NCBI RefSeq assembly: GCF_000158955.1
Contig: NZ_GG657757.1
Coordinates: forward strand, 3,724,430-3,788,429
From: Streptomyces viridochromogenes DSM 40736
GTDB taxonomy: Bacteria > Actinomycetota > Actinomycetes > Streptomycetales > Streptomycetaceae
Reading direction: 5' to 3'
Length of the DNA: 64,000 nt
The position numbers were made by a program, and so were the translations under genes. Each line of letters opens with the position of its first letter. Positions within the stretch are counted from its first letter, which is position 1. This document shows positions 16,400 through 24,074 of this stretch, piece by piece. The notes beneath the pieces were generated by a model. The model made no database searches and was not told the origin of the DNA. It saw only the letters and a program-made list of their open reading frames with translations.

Positions 16400-17398
16400 T
16401 CACGCAGCCGCGTCGAAACCGGTGCTGCGCGCCAGCTTCTTCAGCTCCAGCAGCGCGTGCTTCTCGATCTGCCGGATGCGCTCGCGGGTCAGGCCGTGCT
16501 CCTTGCCGACCTCGGTCAGGGTGCGCTCACGGCCGTCCTCGATGCCGTACCGCATCTTGATGATGGAGGCCGTGCGCTGGTCGAGGCGGCCGATGAGGTC
16601 GTCGAGCTCCTCGCTGCGCAGCAGCGTGAGCACCGACTGCTCGGGCGACACCGCCGAGGTGTCCTCCAGGAGGTCACCGAACTGGGTCTCGCCCTCGTCG
16701 TCCACCGACATGTTCAGCGAGACCGGGTCGCGGGCCCAGTCCAGCACGTCGGTGACGCGCTCCGGCGTCGAGCCGAGCTCGGCGGCGATCTCCGTGGGCT
16801 CCGGGTCCCGCCCGTGCTCACGGTTGAACTCGCGCTGCACCCGGCGGATCCGGCCGAGCTCCTCCACGAGGTGGACGGGCAGGCGGATCGTACGGGACTG
16901 GTCGGCTATCGAGCGGGTGATGGCCTGGCGGATCCACCACGTCGCGTACGTGGAGAACTTGAAGCCCTTGCGGTAGTCGAACTTCTCGACCGCGCGCACC
17001 AGGCCCGCGTTGCCCTCCTGGATCAGGTCCAGCAGCGGCAAGCCGCTGCGGGGGTAGCGGCGGGCGACCGCGACGACCAGGCGCAGGTTGGAGCGGATGA
17101 AGATGTCCTTGGCGCGCTCCGCGTCGGCGACCAGGGACTCGAGCTCCTCGCGGGTGGCTTCCGCCTTCGTCTCCTCGAAGCCGTCGAGGACCTGCTTGGC
17201 GAACACACCCGCTTCGATGACCTGGGACAGCTCCACTTCCCTGGCGGCGTCGAGCAGCGGTGTGCGAGCGATCTCGTCGAGGTACATGCCGACCAGGTCG
17301 CGGTCGGCGATCTCGCCGCCATGGGCGCGAACACTGCTTGCCGCCTGGGCCGTCTCGCCGGTGGCGGACTGACGACGGGCGACGGCACGGGTTGCCAT
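16400..17398 (-). CDS. hrdD: RNA polymerase sigma factor HrdD (group 2 sigma-70)
   Basis: 332 residues, the exact usual length. Start 'MATRAVARRQSA', region 1.2 'DLVGMYLDEIARTPLLD', regions 2.1-2.4 ('NLRLVVAVARRY', 'DLIQEGNAGLVRAVEKFDY', 'KGFKFSTYATWWIRQAITRSI'), region 3, and region 4.2 ('TLTEVGKEHGLTRERIRQIE'). It recognises promoters very like those of HrdB and is dispensable in S. coelicolor. A consensus sigma-R promoter lies upstream, so it should be induced by thiol-oxidative stress. Upstream in-frame codons extend further but the ATG has GGGAGC nine bases before it and matches the family. Confidence 0.97.
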   Translation of the reverse strand: MATRAVARRQSATGETAQAASSVRAHGGEIADRDLVGMYLDEIARTPLLDAAREVELSQVIEAGVFAKQVLDGFEETKAEATREELESLVADAERAKDIFIRSNLRLVVAVARRYPRSGLPLLDLIQEGNAGLVRAVEKFDYRKGFKFSTYATWWIRQAITRSIADQSRTIRLPVHLVEELGRIRRVQREFNREHGRDPEPTEIAAELGSTPERVTDVLDWARDPVSLNMSVDDEGETQFGDLLEDTSAVSPEQSVLTLLRSEELDDLIGRLDQRTASIIKMRYGIEDGRERTLTEVGKEHGLTRERIRQIEKHALLELKKLARSTGFDAAA

Positions 17399-17503
17399 GC
17401 GTGCTCCCTTGCGTGGTGAGGTCAGCGGGTGGTCCTTCGGACGCTGGACTCCGTCTCCGGGACTCTCCGGACTCTCCTCGGGTGCCCTGCATCCGATGGA
17501 AAC

Positions 17504-17529
17504 AACGACTGGAATCAGGACAGAATTCC
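17504..17529 (-). promoter_or_regulatory. Sigma-R type promoter of hrdD
   Basis: On the minus strand GGAAT (17529-17525) is followed by exactly 18 bases and GTT (17506-17504). This is the complete GGAAT-N18-GTT consensus of the Streptomyces disulphide-stress sigma factor SigR. Transcription would start about 95 bases before the ATG. hrdD is a known SigR target in S. coelicolor. Confidence 0.85.
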
Positions 17530-17590
17530 CAACCGACCCGTCAATTTTTCTGATCATGCAGTACCCTGTCCGGCCACACAGGGAGGTCGA

Positions 17591-18109
17591 ATGTCGACGG
17601 AGCGTACGGAGGTGCAGGTCAGGCCGGGGGTCGAGGGTGACCTCGTGAGCCTCACAGGCCTCTACAACCACTACGTTCGCGAGACGGCATTCACATTCGA
17701 CACCGAAATCTTCACTCCGGAAGAGCGCCGCCCTTGGTTGCTCTCCCACCCAGTAGACGGCCCGCACCGCCTGATGGTTGCCGTGACGCCGGACTCACAG
17801 GAGATTCTGGGTTACGCCACATCCAGCCCTTACCGAGCGAAGCCCGCCTACGCGACCTCCGTGGAGACGACGGTGTACGTCTCCCCGCACGCCGGCCGCC
17901 GAGGCGTCGGCACGCTGCTCTACGAGGCCCTCTTCGAGGCCCTGTCCGGCGAGGACCTGCACCGCGCCTACGCCGGCATCGCCCAGCCGAACGAGGCGTC
18001 CGCCCGGCTGCACGAGCGCTTCGGCTTCCGGTACGTCGGCACCTACCGGGAGGTCGGCCGCAAGTTCGGCCGCTACTGGGACGTGGCCTGGTACGAGAAG
18101 CCCCTGTGA
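17591..18109 (+). CDS. GNAT acetyltransferase of the phosphinothricin (PAT/Bar) type
   Basis: 172 residues, one GNAT domain. It shows the PAT-like start 'VRPGVEGDLVSLTGLYNHYV', 'AFTFDTEIFTPEER', 'VETTVYVSPHAGRRGVGTLLYEALFEAL' with the acetyl-CoA loop R-R-G-V-G (about residues 101-105), and 'ASARLHERFGFRYVGTYREVGRKFGRYWDV'. The family acetylates glutamate-analogue amines such as phosphinothricin or methionine sulfoximine. Housekeeping members in Streptomyces are weak towards the herbicide. GGGAGG lies before the ATG at 17591. It is divergent from hrdD, with about 190 bases of shared control region. Confidence 0.88.
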   Translation: MSTERTEVQVRPGVEGDLVSLTGLYNHYVRETAFTFDTEIFTPEERRPWLLSHPVDGPHRLMVAVTPDSQEILGYATSSPYRAKPAYATSVETTVYVSPHAGRRGVGTLLYEALFEALSGEDLHRAYAGIAQPNEASARLHERFGFRYVGTYREVGRKFGRYWDVAWYEKPL

Positions 18110-18154
18110 CAACGCGGTCGGGTGTCACAGCGCGGTCGGGTGCCGGGAACGGTT

Positions 18155-18940
18155 TCAGCCGAACTGCACGGACCTCTTCGCCAGCCCCATCCAGAACCCG
18201 TCGATCACGGACTTCTGCGCGTCCAGCTCACCGGTCGCGTCGGCCGCGCCCATGGTCACGAACAGCGGTGCGAAGTGCTCGGTGCGCGGATGGGCGAGCT
18301 GCCCGGCCGGCGACTTGCGGGTGAAGTCGAGCAGCGCGTCCACGTCACGCGCCTCCAGTGCCCGCCGTCCCCAGTCGTCGAACTCGGACGACCAGGCGGG
18401 TATGCCGCCCTGCCGGAGCGCGGCCAGGTTGTGGGTGAAGAAGCCGGAGCCGACGATCAGCACGCCCTCGTCCCGCAGCGGGGCGAGTTTGCGGCCGATC
18501 TCCATGAGCCGGACCGGGTCGAGCGTCGGCATGGACACCTGGAGGACCGGGATGTCGGCCTCCGGGTACATCTCGACCAGCGGGACGTACGCGCCGTGGT
18601 CGAGGCCACGGTCGGGGACGTCCTGGACGGGGATGCCGGGGGCGCGCAGCAGCTTCCGTACCGACTCGGCGAGCTCCGGTGCGCCGGGCGCGTCGTAGGT
18701 CACCCGGTAGTAGTGCTCCGGGAAGCCCCAGAAGTCGTAGACGAGGGGGGCGGTCTCGGTGGCGCCGATGGCGAGCGGGGCCTCCTCCCAGTGGGCGGAG
18801 ATCATGAGGACCGCCTTGGGGCGCGGCAGGCCTGCCGACCAGGCGGCCAGTTCGCCGGGCCAGAACGGGTCGTCCGCCAGCGGCGGGGCGCCGTGGCTGA
18901 GGTACAGAGCGGGCATGCGCTCCTGGGTGGCGGCGGACAT
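18155..18940 (-). CDS. DODA/LigB-type extradiol dioxygenase
   Basis: A 261-residue class III extradiol dioxygenase of the YgiD/DOPA-dioxygenase group, which opens catechol rings with non-haem iron (or zinc). Metal ligands expected from the family are visible: His16 in 'LYLSHGAPPL', His50 in 'ISAHWEE', and His in 'LVIGSGFFTHNL'-type context near residue 165 (here 'GVLIVGSGFFTHNL'); 'RGLDHGAYVPL' carries the second-shell histidine. The ATG at 18940 has GGAAGGAG upstream. It is divergent from a MarR regulator, which probably controls it in response to phenolic or quinone compounds. Confidence 0.88.
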   Translation of the reverse strand: MSAATQERMPALYLSHGAPPLADDPFWPGELAAWSAGLPRPKAVLMISAHWEEAPLAIGATETAPLVYDFWGFPEHYYRVTYDAPGAPELAESVRKLLRAPGIPVQDVPDRGLDHGAYVPLVEMYPEADIPVLQVSMPTLDPVRLMEIGRKLAPLRDEGVLIVGSGFFTHNLAALRQGGIPAWSSEFDDWGRRALEARDVDALLDFTRKSPAGQLAHPRTEHFAPLFVTMGAADATGELDAQKSVIDGFWMGLAKRSVQFG

Positions 18941-18970
18941 GCTGCGACTCCTTCCAAAACATGGTTCCCT

Positions 18971-18995
18971 AACAAAACTGTACGGGCCATTTGTT
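18971..18995. promoter_or_regulatory. Candidate MarR operator
   Basis: AACAAA (18971-18976) and TTTGTT (18990-18995) form an inverted repeat with a 13-base spacer. It lies in the 81-base AT-rich region shared by the dioxygenase and the MarR gene. Confidence 0.4.
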
Positions 18996-19021
18996 TAAAG
19001 TTCAAGGAGGGGCCACGTAGA

Positions 19022-19564
19022 GTGGAAGACATGAAGGCACCCGCACCCGCACCGACTGAGGGCAGCACGGAAAAAGCCCGGGAGCCGCGCTGGCTCACCG
19101 ACGAGGAGCAGCGCGTCTGGCGCTGGTTCATGGAGGGGGCCACCCTCCTCGACGACCATCTCGACCGTCAGCTCCAGCGCGACGCGGGCATGCCGCACGT
19201 CTACTACGGCCTGCTGGTGAAGCTGGCGGAGGCGCCGCGGCGGAGGCTTCGGATGACGGAGCTCGCCATGCTGGCGAAGATCACCCGCTCCCGTCTCTCG
19301 CACGCCATCGCGCGCCTGGAGAAGAACGGCTGGGTGCGCCGCGAGGACTGCCCCGACGACAAGCGGGGCCAGTTCGCCGTGCTGACCGAAGAGGGCCACG
19401 AGGTGCTGCGGCAGACCGCGCCGGGCCATGTGGACGCCGTACGCCAGGCGGTCTTCGACCGGCTCGACCCGGAACAGCAGAAGTCCCTCGGCGAGATCAT
19501 GCGGATCATCGCCGAGGGACTTCAGCCGACCGAAGCGGGTGCGGACCTGCCCTGGCTCCGCTGA
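19022..19564 (+). CDS. MarR-family regulator
   Basis: 180 residues from the GTG at 19022, chosen because AGGAGGGG lies about ten bases before it; ATG 19031 is possible. A winged helix of the MarR type is seen: 'YYGLLVKLAEAPRRRLRMTELA', recognition helix 'ITRSRLSHAIARLEKNGWV' and wing 'DCPDDKRGQFAVLTEEGHEVL'. Members bind DNA as dimers and let go on phenolic ligands or oxidation. One cysteine is present, in 'REDCPDD'. It is divergent from the ring-opening dioxygenase, the likely target. Confidence 0.9.
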   Translation: MEDMKAPAPAPTEGSTEKAREPRWLTDEEQRVWRWFMEGATLLDDHLDRQLQRDAGMPHVYYGLLVKLAEAPRRRLRMTELAMLAKITRSRLSHAIARLEKNGWVRREDCPDDKRGQFAVLTEEGHEVLRQTAPGHVDAVRQAVFDRLDPEQQKSLGEIMRIIAEGLQPTEAGADLPWLR

Positions 19565-19590
19565 CGCGGGAGCCGGGCAGGTCCTGGATT

Positions 19591-19627
19591 CCGTAGGTAC
19601 GAGGCGTCCCCTTCCCCGTACCTACGG
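19591..19627. terminator. Bidirectional terminator
   Basis: Perfect 11-base arms (CCGTAGGTACG at 19591-19601 and its complement at 19617-19627) with a 15-base loop, between the convergent MarR and MFS genes. Confidence 0.7.
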
Positions 19628-19654
19628 ATGGCCCTGAGTGGGGTTCTCGGGTAC

Positions 19655-19709
19655 GGCCGTCATACAGCCGTCATGCCGTCATACACGTCATGCCGTCATA
19701 CAGCCGTCA
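19655..19709. repeat. Direct repeats at the 3' end of the MFS gene
   Basis: GCCGTCATACAGCCGTCA occurs at about 19656-19673 and again at 19692-19709, with a partial third copy between. The last copy includes the stop codon of the MFS gene (19707-19709). Confidence 0.7.
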
Positions 19710-21251
19710 GTGGGCGACGACCGGGACCTGCACCTCGTCCGCCACATCCGTGTCCGAGCCGGAGCCGGTCACCGTGGCACTGCCGGGCCGGCCGGCGTTG
19801 ACGAAGGTCAGGGCGATGCCGGCGGCCACGACGAGGATGCCGACGGCGAACCAGATGGCGCTCGTGTAGCCCTCGACCATGCCCTCCAGCTGGACCAGTT
19901 GCTGCTGGGACCGGCTGGTGGCACCGACGATGTGGTCGGCGATGTAGGACGTGGTGGCCGAGGCCGCGATCGTGTTCAGCAGGGCCGTGCCGATCGCGCC
20001 GCCCACCTGCTGCGAGGTGTTGACCATCGCGGAGGCGACACCCGCGTCCCGCGGCTCGACGCCCTGGGTGGCCATGGACATGGCCGGCATGAACGCCGTA
20101 CCCATGCCGAGGCCGAGCAGCAGCATCGCCGGCAGCAGCAGGGCGGCGTACGAGGAGCCGATCTCCAGCTGCGTCAGCAGCAGCATGCCGAGCGCGGCGA
20201 CCAGGAAGCCGGGGCCCATCAGCAGGCGCGGCGCGACCCGGGTCATCAGACGCGTGCCGATCTGGGTGGAGCCCGTGATCATGCCCGCGATCATCGGCAG
20301 GAAGGCGAAGCCGGTCTTGACCGGCGAGTACCCCTTCACGATCTGCAGGTAGTAGGTCAGGAAGAGGAACAGACCGAACATCGCGATGATCGCGAGACCG
20401 AGGGAGAGGTAGATCCCGCCACGGTTGCGTTCGGTGATCACGCGCAGCGGCAGCAGCGGGGCCTTGACCTTCGACTCGACGACCACGAAGGCCAGGAGCA
20501 GCACGGCCGAGGCGACGAACATGCCGACGGTCACGGCGTCGCTCCAGCCGTCGGACTCGGCGCGGGTGAAGCCGTAGACGAGGGCGACCAGGCCGAGAGT
20601 GGACAGGATGACGCCGGGGATGTCGAGCGGGGAGCGGTTGCGGCCGCCCTCCGGCTCACGGATCACGAAGTACGCGCCGGCCGCGGCGACGATGGCGAAC
20701 GGGATGTTCACGAAGAACGTCCAGCGCCAGTCCAGGTACTCGGTGAGGAAGCCGCCCAGGATCAGGCCGACGGCGCCGCCACCACCGGCGATCGCGCCGT
20801 AGATGCCGAACGCCTTGGCGCGCTCCTTGGCGTCGGTGAACATCACGGCGAGCAGGGAGAGCGCGGCGGGCGCGAGCAGGGCACCGAAGGCGCCCTGGAG
20901 GGCGCGGGCGCCGAACATCATCGCCTCGTTGGTGGCGGCGCCGCCGAGCGCGGAGGCCGCGGCGAAGCCGCCGAGACCGAGGACGAAGGCCCTCTTGCGT
21001 CCCCACAGGTCGGCTATCCGGCCGCCGAACAGCAGCAGACCGCCGAAGGCGAGGGCATAGGCCGTGACGACCCACTGCCGGTTGCCGTCGGAGATGCCCA
21101 GGTCCTGCTGGGCGGAGGGCAGGGCGATGTTCACGATGGTGGCGTCCAGGACGACCATCAGCTGGGCGAGCGCGATGAAGACCAGCGCTTTCCAGCGGCC
21201 CGGATCCGGTTCGGATGGGGCGTTGAGGGCCTTTGAGGCTGTTTGAGACAT
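19707..21251 (-). CDS. DHA2-type MFS drug exporter
   Basis: 514 residues from the ATG at 21251 ('MSQTASKALNAPSEPDPGRW'), 14 membrane segments. Motifs: 'VVLDATIVNIALPSAQ' (TM1), 'GRIADLWGRKRAFV' (motif A), 'RALQGAFGALLAPAALSLL' and motif C-like 'GGGGAVGLILGGFLT'. It has the EmrB/QacA layout and probably exports antibiotics by proton antiport. A GTG at 21263 could add four residues. It lies downstream of a TetR gene in the same direction with 164 bases between, so the TetR protein is its likely repressor. Confidence 0.9.
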   Translation of the reverse strand: MSQTASKALNAPSEPDPGRWKALVFIALAQLMVVLDATIVNIALPSAQQDLGISDGNRQWVVTAYALAFGGLLLFGGRIADLWGRKRAFVLGLGGFAAASALGGAATNEAMMFGARALQGAFGALLAPAALSLLAVMFTDAKERAKAFGIYGAIAGGGGAVGLILGGFLTEYLDWRWTFFVNIPFAIVAAAGAYFVIREPEGGRNRSPLDIPGVILSTLGLVALVYGFTRAESDGWSDAVTVGMFVASAVLLLAFVVVESKVKAPLLPLRVITERNRGGIYLSLGLAIIAMFGLFLFLTYYLQIVKGYSPVKTGFAFLPMIAGMITGSTQIGTRLMTRVAPRLLMGPGFLVAALGMLLLTQLEIGSSYAALLLPAMLLLGLGMGTAFMPAMSMATQGVEPRDAGVASAMVNTSQQVGGAIGTALLNTIAASATTSYIADHIVGATSRSQQQLVQLEGMVEGYTSAIWFAVGILVVAAGIALTFVNAGRPGSATVTGSGSDTDVADEVQVPVVAH

Positions 21252-21415
21252 GGAGGTACCCACTTCGGGACTTCGTGACGGAAAAATCAGGGCTTCGTAG
21301 TGGAAACAGGAGTTCGTGCTGAAAAAAGGACGACGAAAGGTAGGGGCGCGTCCTGTGACGGCCACTGGGACTGTCGTCTCGGTTTCAGACGGGTGGGACG
21401 GGCTGAACTAATCGG

Positions 21416-22060
21416 TCAGGACTGGCGCAGGTCCTCCAGGGTCACGGCCGTGCCCGGCAGAACGGAGCGAGCGGGAGCCCGCAGACCGTCCAGGAACAGC
21501 TGAAGATGGCGGTGGACGAAGCGGTCGGCACGGAAGCAGTCCGTACCGGCCGGAGGCCGGCTGAGCTGGGCCACGGCGATCATGACGTCCCCGACGTCCA
21601 CGTCGGAGCGCAGCTGCCCCGCCGCCCTGGCCCGGTCCATGACCTCCGCGACCTGCTTCTCGACCCGTTCGCGCGCGGCCTCCAGGTCCGGGTGGTGCTT
21701 GTCGAACGTGCTGGAGACCATCGGGCACAGCGCGCTGATCCGCTCGTCGGCGGCGGCGTGCACGAAGCGCTCCAGCGCCTCGAACGCGTCACCGTTCTCG
21801 GCGAGCGCGGACTCGGCCGCCGCGGCCGTGCGGTCCATGACGGAGCAGACGACCTCGCGCACCAGCGCGTCGCGGTCCGGGAAGTTGCGGTACACCGTGG
21901 CGTTGCCGACGCCGGCCCGGCGGGCGATCTCGTCGAGCGGCACCTCGGGGCCGTGCTCGACGAACATCTCCCGGGCGGCGGTGACGATCCGCTCCCGGTT
22001 GCGCAGGGCGTCGGCGCGGGGCCGGGGCGCCTTGCGCTGTACGGGGGTGGCGGTCTGCAC
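21416..22060 (-). CDS. TetR-family regulator upstream of the MFS exporter
   Basis: 214 residues from the GTG at 22060, fixed by AAGGAG six bases upstream; a longer frame runs back through the repeats and is rejected. TetR helix-turn-helix: 'RERIVTAAREMFVEHGPEVPLDEIARRAGVGNATVYRNF' pattern near residues 22-60, followed by a long ligand-binding part with 'DERISALCPMVSSTFDKHHPD'. It probably represses itself and the exporter downstream. Four 17-bp repeats and a palindrome lie just before the start. Confidence 0.9.
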   Translation of the reverse strand: MQTATPVQRKAPRPRADALRNRERIVTAAREMFVEHGPEVPLDEIARRAGVGNATVYRNFPDRDALVREVVCSVMDRTAAAAESALAENGDAFEALERFVHAAADERISALCPMVSSTFDKHHPDLEAARERVEKQVAEVMDRARAAGQLRSDVDVGDVMIAVAQLSRPPAGTDCFRADRFVHRHLQLFLDGLRAPARSVLPGTAVTLEDLRQS

Positions 22061-22081
22061 GGCGTACTCCTTGTGTGAGGT

Positions 22082-22149
22082 GCGGTCTTGCGTGAGAAGC
22101 GGTCTTGCGTGAGCTGCGGTCTTGCGTGAGAAGCGGTCTTGCGTGAGCT
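22082..22149. repeat. Four tandem 17-bp repeats before the TetR gene
   Basis: GCGGTCTTGCGTGAGAA and GCGGTCTTGCGTGAGCT alternate at 22082, 22099, 22116 and 22133, i.e. two copies of a 34-bp unit. Degenerate half copies flank them (CTTGTGTGAGGT before, GCGGTCTGAGG after). They lie 22-90 bases from the TetR start, in its leader or promoter. Confidence 0.9.
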
Positions 22150-22188
22150 GCGGTCTGAGGCGTGCGGTGAGGTGATCCGGGGAGAGGC

Positions 22189-22223
22189 TCCCCGTTTCAC
22201 TCGGACACATGACTAAACGGGGA
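22189..22223. promoter_or_regulatory. Inverted repeat in the TetR promoter region
   Basis: TCCCCGTTT (22189-22197) and AAACGGGGA (22215-22223), perfect nine-base arms with a 17-base spacer. Possible operator of the TetR protein. Confidence 0.45.
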
Positions 22224-22414
22224 CTGGGTCCCCGGTATTTCCCGCCCCCGGTGTTTTTTCTCTGTGACCTGGCTCACAACCGCAGCGGGGCGCTACTGAC
22301 GGGAAACCCACGATCGGTCTCCTCCAACGCGCGCGCCCCACCTCCCCCGCCGCAGGGTGAGCGCAAGGGTGCAGCCGGAGACCGGAGGCTGCCGTGGCGC
22401 GGGAGGTGCCTTGC

Positions 22415-23977
22415 ATGCAGCCGCAGCCGCAGCCTCGTCGACGCCGGCCCGGCAGCGGCACAAGGCAGCCGGGTGCGGGGCGGGGTCAGCCGGTGGGGCG
22501 AGGCCGAGGGCGAGGGCCTTGGCGTGGACAGGGGCGTGGTCGTGGGCAGCCGACCGGTGCACGGCGTACACCGCCCACCGGTTCAGGGCGGGGGCGTACA
22601 GAGGCACCCGACCCCGGGTCGGGGAGGAGTACGGGCCCGCCCCATCCCGAGTCAGGTGGCACGGGCCCGCCCGGCCATGGGATACCCAGGCGGGTACCTG
22701 GGCGGACACCTGGGCGTATACCCGGGCGCCGCCTGGCCGCCCTGGCGTGCGTGACGACCCTGACCTTCGCGGTCAGCACCTCCGCCGGCACGGCCCGTCT
22801 CGCCCCGGGCGCCTCGTCGGCCGGAGCGGGCCCGATCGCCCTGTCCCGCACCTCCGCGCACGGCCCCTGCATGATCCACGGCGCCCGCGAGGTCCAGATG
22901 TCCGAGGGCATCCCCACCTCCGAGGGCTACTCCCGCTCCACCGGCGTCGTCCACGCCCTCAATCTGATGATCGACTTCTCCGACGCACCCGGTGAGGGCG
23001 ATGCCCTGGACCGTTTCCGGGAGTTCTTCCCGCAGACCCGGCAGTGGTTCCGCACCAGTTCCTACGGCCGCCTCGACTACCGCCCCGAGACCCCGATCCC
23101 CGGGTGGCTGCGGATGCCGAAGTCCTTCCGCGAGTACGCCATAGAGCGCGGGGCCCCGTTCGACCCCGGCTACCGCGCCCTGGTCCGGGACATCGTGGCC
23201 GCGGCCGACCCGAAGGTGGACTTCCGCGCGTACGACCTGCTGAACATCCTGGTCACCCCGAACGCCGGCCCGTCCGCCCTCGACACGGTCCTGTCCGTCA
23301 CCTTCGCCGGCAACCCCGAGGCCCCGGCGGCCGACGGCATCCCCGTGGCCAACGCCTCCTTCGTCTACTCGCGCCAGGACGACGGCTCCGGCTCCTACGA
23401 CCGCACCGGCTACCGCGTCCTCCCCCACGAGAACGGCCACATATTCGGCCTGCCCGACCTGTACACCGCCGAGGGCGGGGGCGCGGTCGGCCACTGGGAC
23501 ATCATGAGCGAGGACTGGGGCGCCAACAACGACTTCCTCGGCTGGCACAAGTGGAAGCTGGGCTGGCTCGACGCCGCGCAGGTGCACTGCGTGGCGACCC
23601 CCGGCACCACCGAGTACACCCTGACGCCGCTGGCCCGCGCGGGCGGCTCGAAGCTGATCGTCGTCCCCCTGGACAGCCGCACCGCCTACGCCGTCGAACT
23701 GCGCACCCGCGCCGGCAACGACGAGACCGTGTGCCGCCCGGGTGTCCTCGTCTACAAGGTCGACGCCGAGGTGGACACGGGCCTGGGCCCGGTCAGGGTC
23801 CACGACTCCCGACGGGACAGCGGCGGCTGCACGCGGGCACCGAACGTCCACGCGGAGCTCTCCGACGCTCCGTTCACGCCCGGGGAGACGTTCCGGGACG
23901 TACGGAGGCGGGTCGTGATCAAGGTGACGAGGACGGAGCCCTCGGGGGACTACCGGGTGCGGGTGACGCGCGGGTAA
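22415..23977 (+). CDS. Secreted M6-family (immune-inhibitor-A-like) metalloprotease
   Basis: 520 residues from the ATG at 22415 (GGAGG eight bases upstream). The first ~105 residues are Arg/Gly/Pro rich with no recognisable domain. A signal-type segment follows ('RRLAALACVTTLTFAVSTSAG', about 106-126). The M6-type domain has zinc motif HExxH as 'PHENGHIFGLPDLY' (about 335-348) and downstream 'GHWDIMSEDWG', where the Met-turn lies. A C-terminal beta domain ends the protein. Such proteases act outside the cell. The long basic pre-signal extension is odd and the true start could be nearer the signal. Confidence 0.85.
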   Translation: MQPQPQPRRRRPGSGTRQPGAGRGQPVGRGRGRGPWRGQGRGRGQPTGARRTPPTGSGRGRTEAPDPGSGRSTGPPHPESGGTGPPGHGIPRRVPGRTPGRIPGRRLAALACVTTLTFAVSTSAGTARLAPGASSAGAGPIALSRTSAHGPCMIHGAREVQMSEGIPTSEGYSRSTGVVHALNLMIDFSDAPGEGDALDRFREFFPQTRQWFRTSSYGRLDYRPETPIPGWLRMPKSFREYAIERGAPFDPGYRALVRDIVAAADPKVDFRAYDLLNILVTPNAGPSALDTVLSVTFAGNPEAPAADGIPVANASFVYSRQDDGSGSYDRTGYRVLPHENGHIFGLPDLYTAEGGGAVGHWDIMSEDWGANNDFLGWHKWKLGWLDAAQVHCVATPGTTEYTLTPLARAGGSKLIVVPLDSRTAYAVELRTRAGNDETVCRPGVLVYKVDAEVDTGLGPVRVHDSRRDSGGCTRAPNVHAELSDAPFTPGETFRDVRRRVVIKVTRTEPSGDYRVRVTRG

Positions 23978-24074
23978 CGCGGGAGGAGCCGGCGAGGCAG
24001 GGCGCTCGGCCCACCTGCGAGGACCCGATTCCGGATTACGGTAGGCCTGCAGCGACCGCCGTACCGGAGAGCAG

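Larger units (their letters stand above)
22061..22414. other. Control region between the TetR and M6-protease genes
   Basis: No gene. It holds the 17-bp tandem repeats, the 9-base inverted repeat at 22189-22223 and the leader of the protease gene. Confidence 0.7.

Noticed and set aside
22082..22149. CRISPR array before the TetR gene.
   Set aside because: The 17-bp units are directly adjacent with no spacers.
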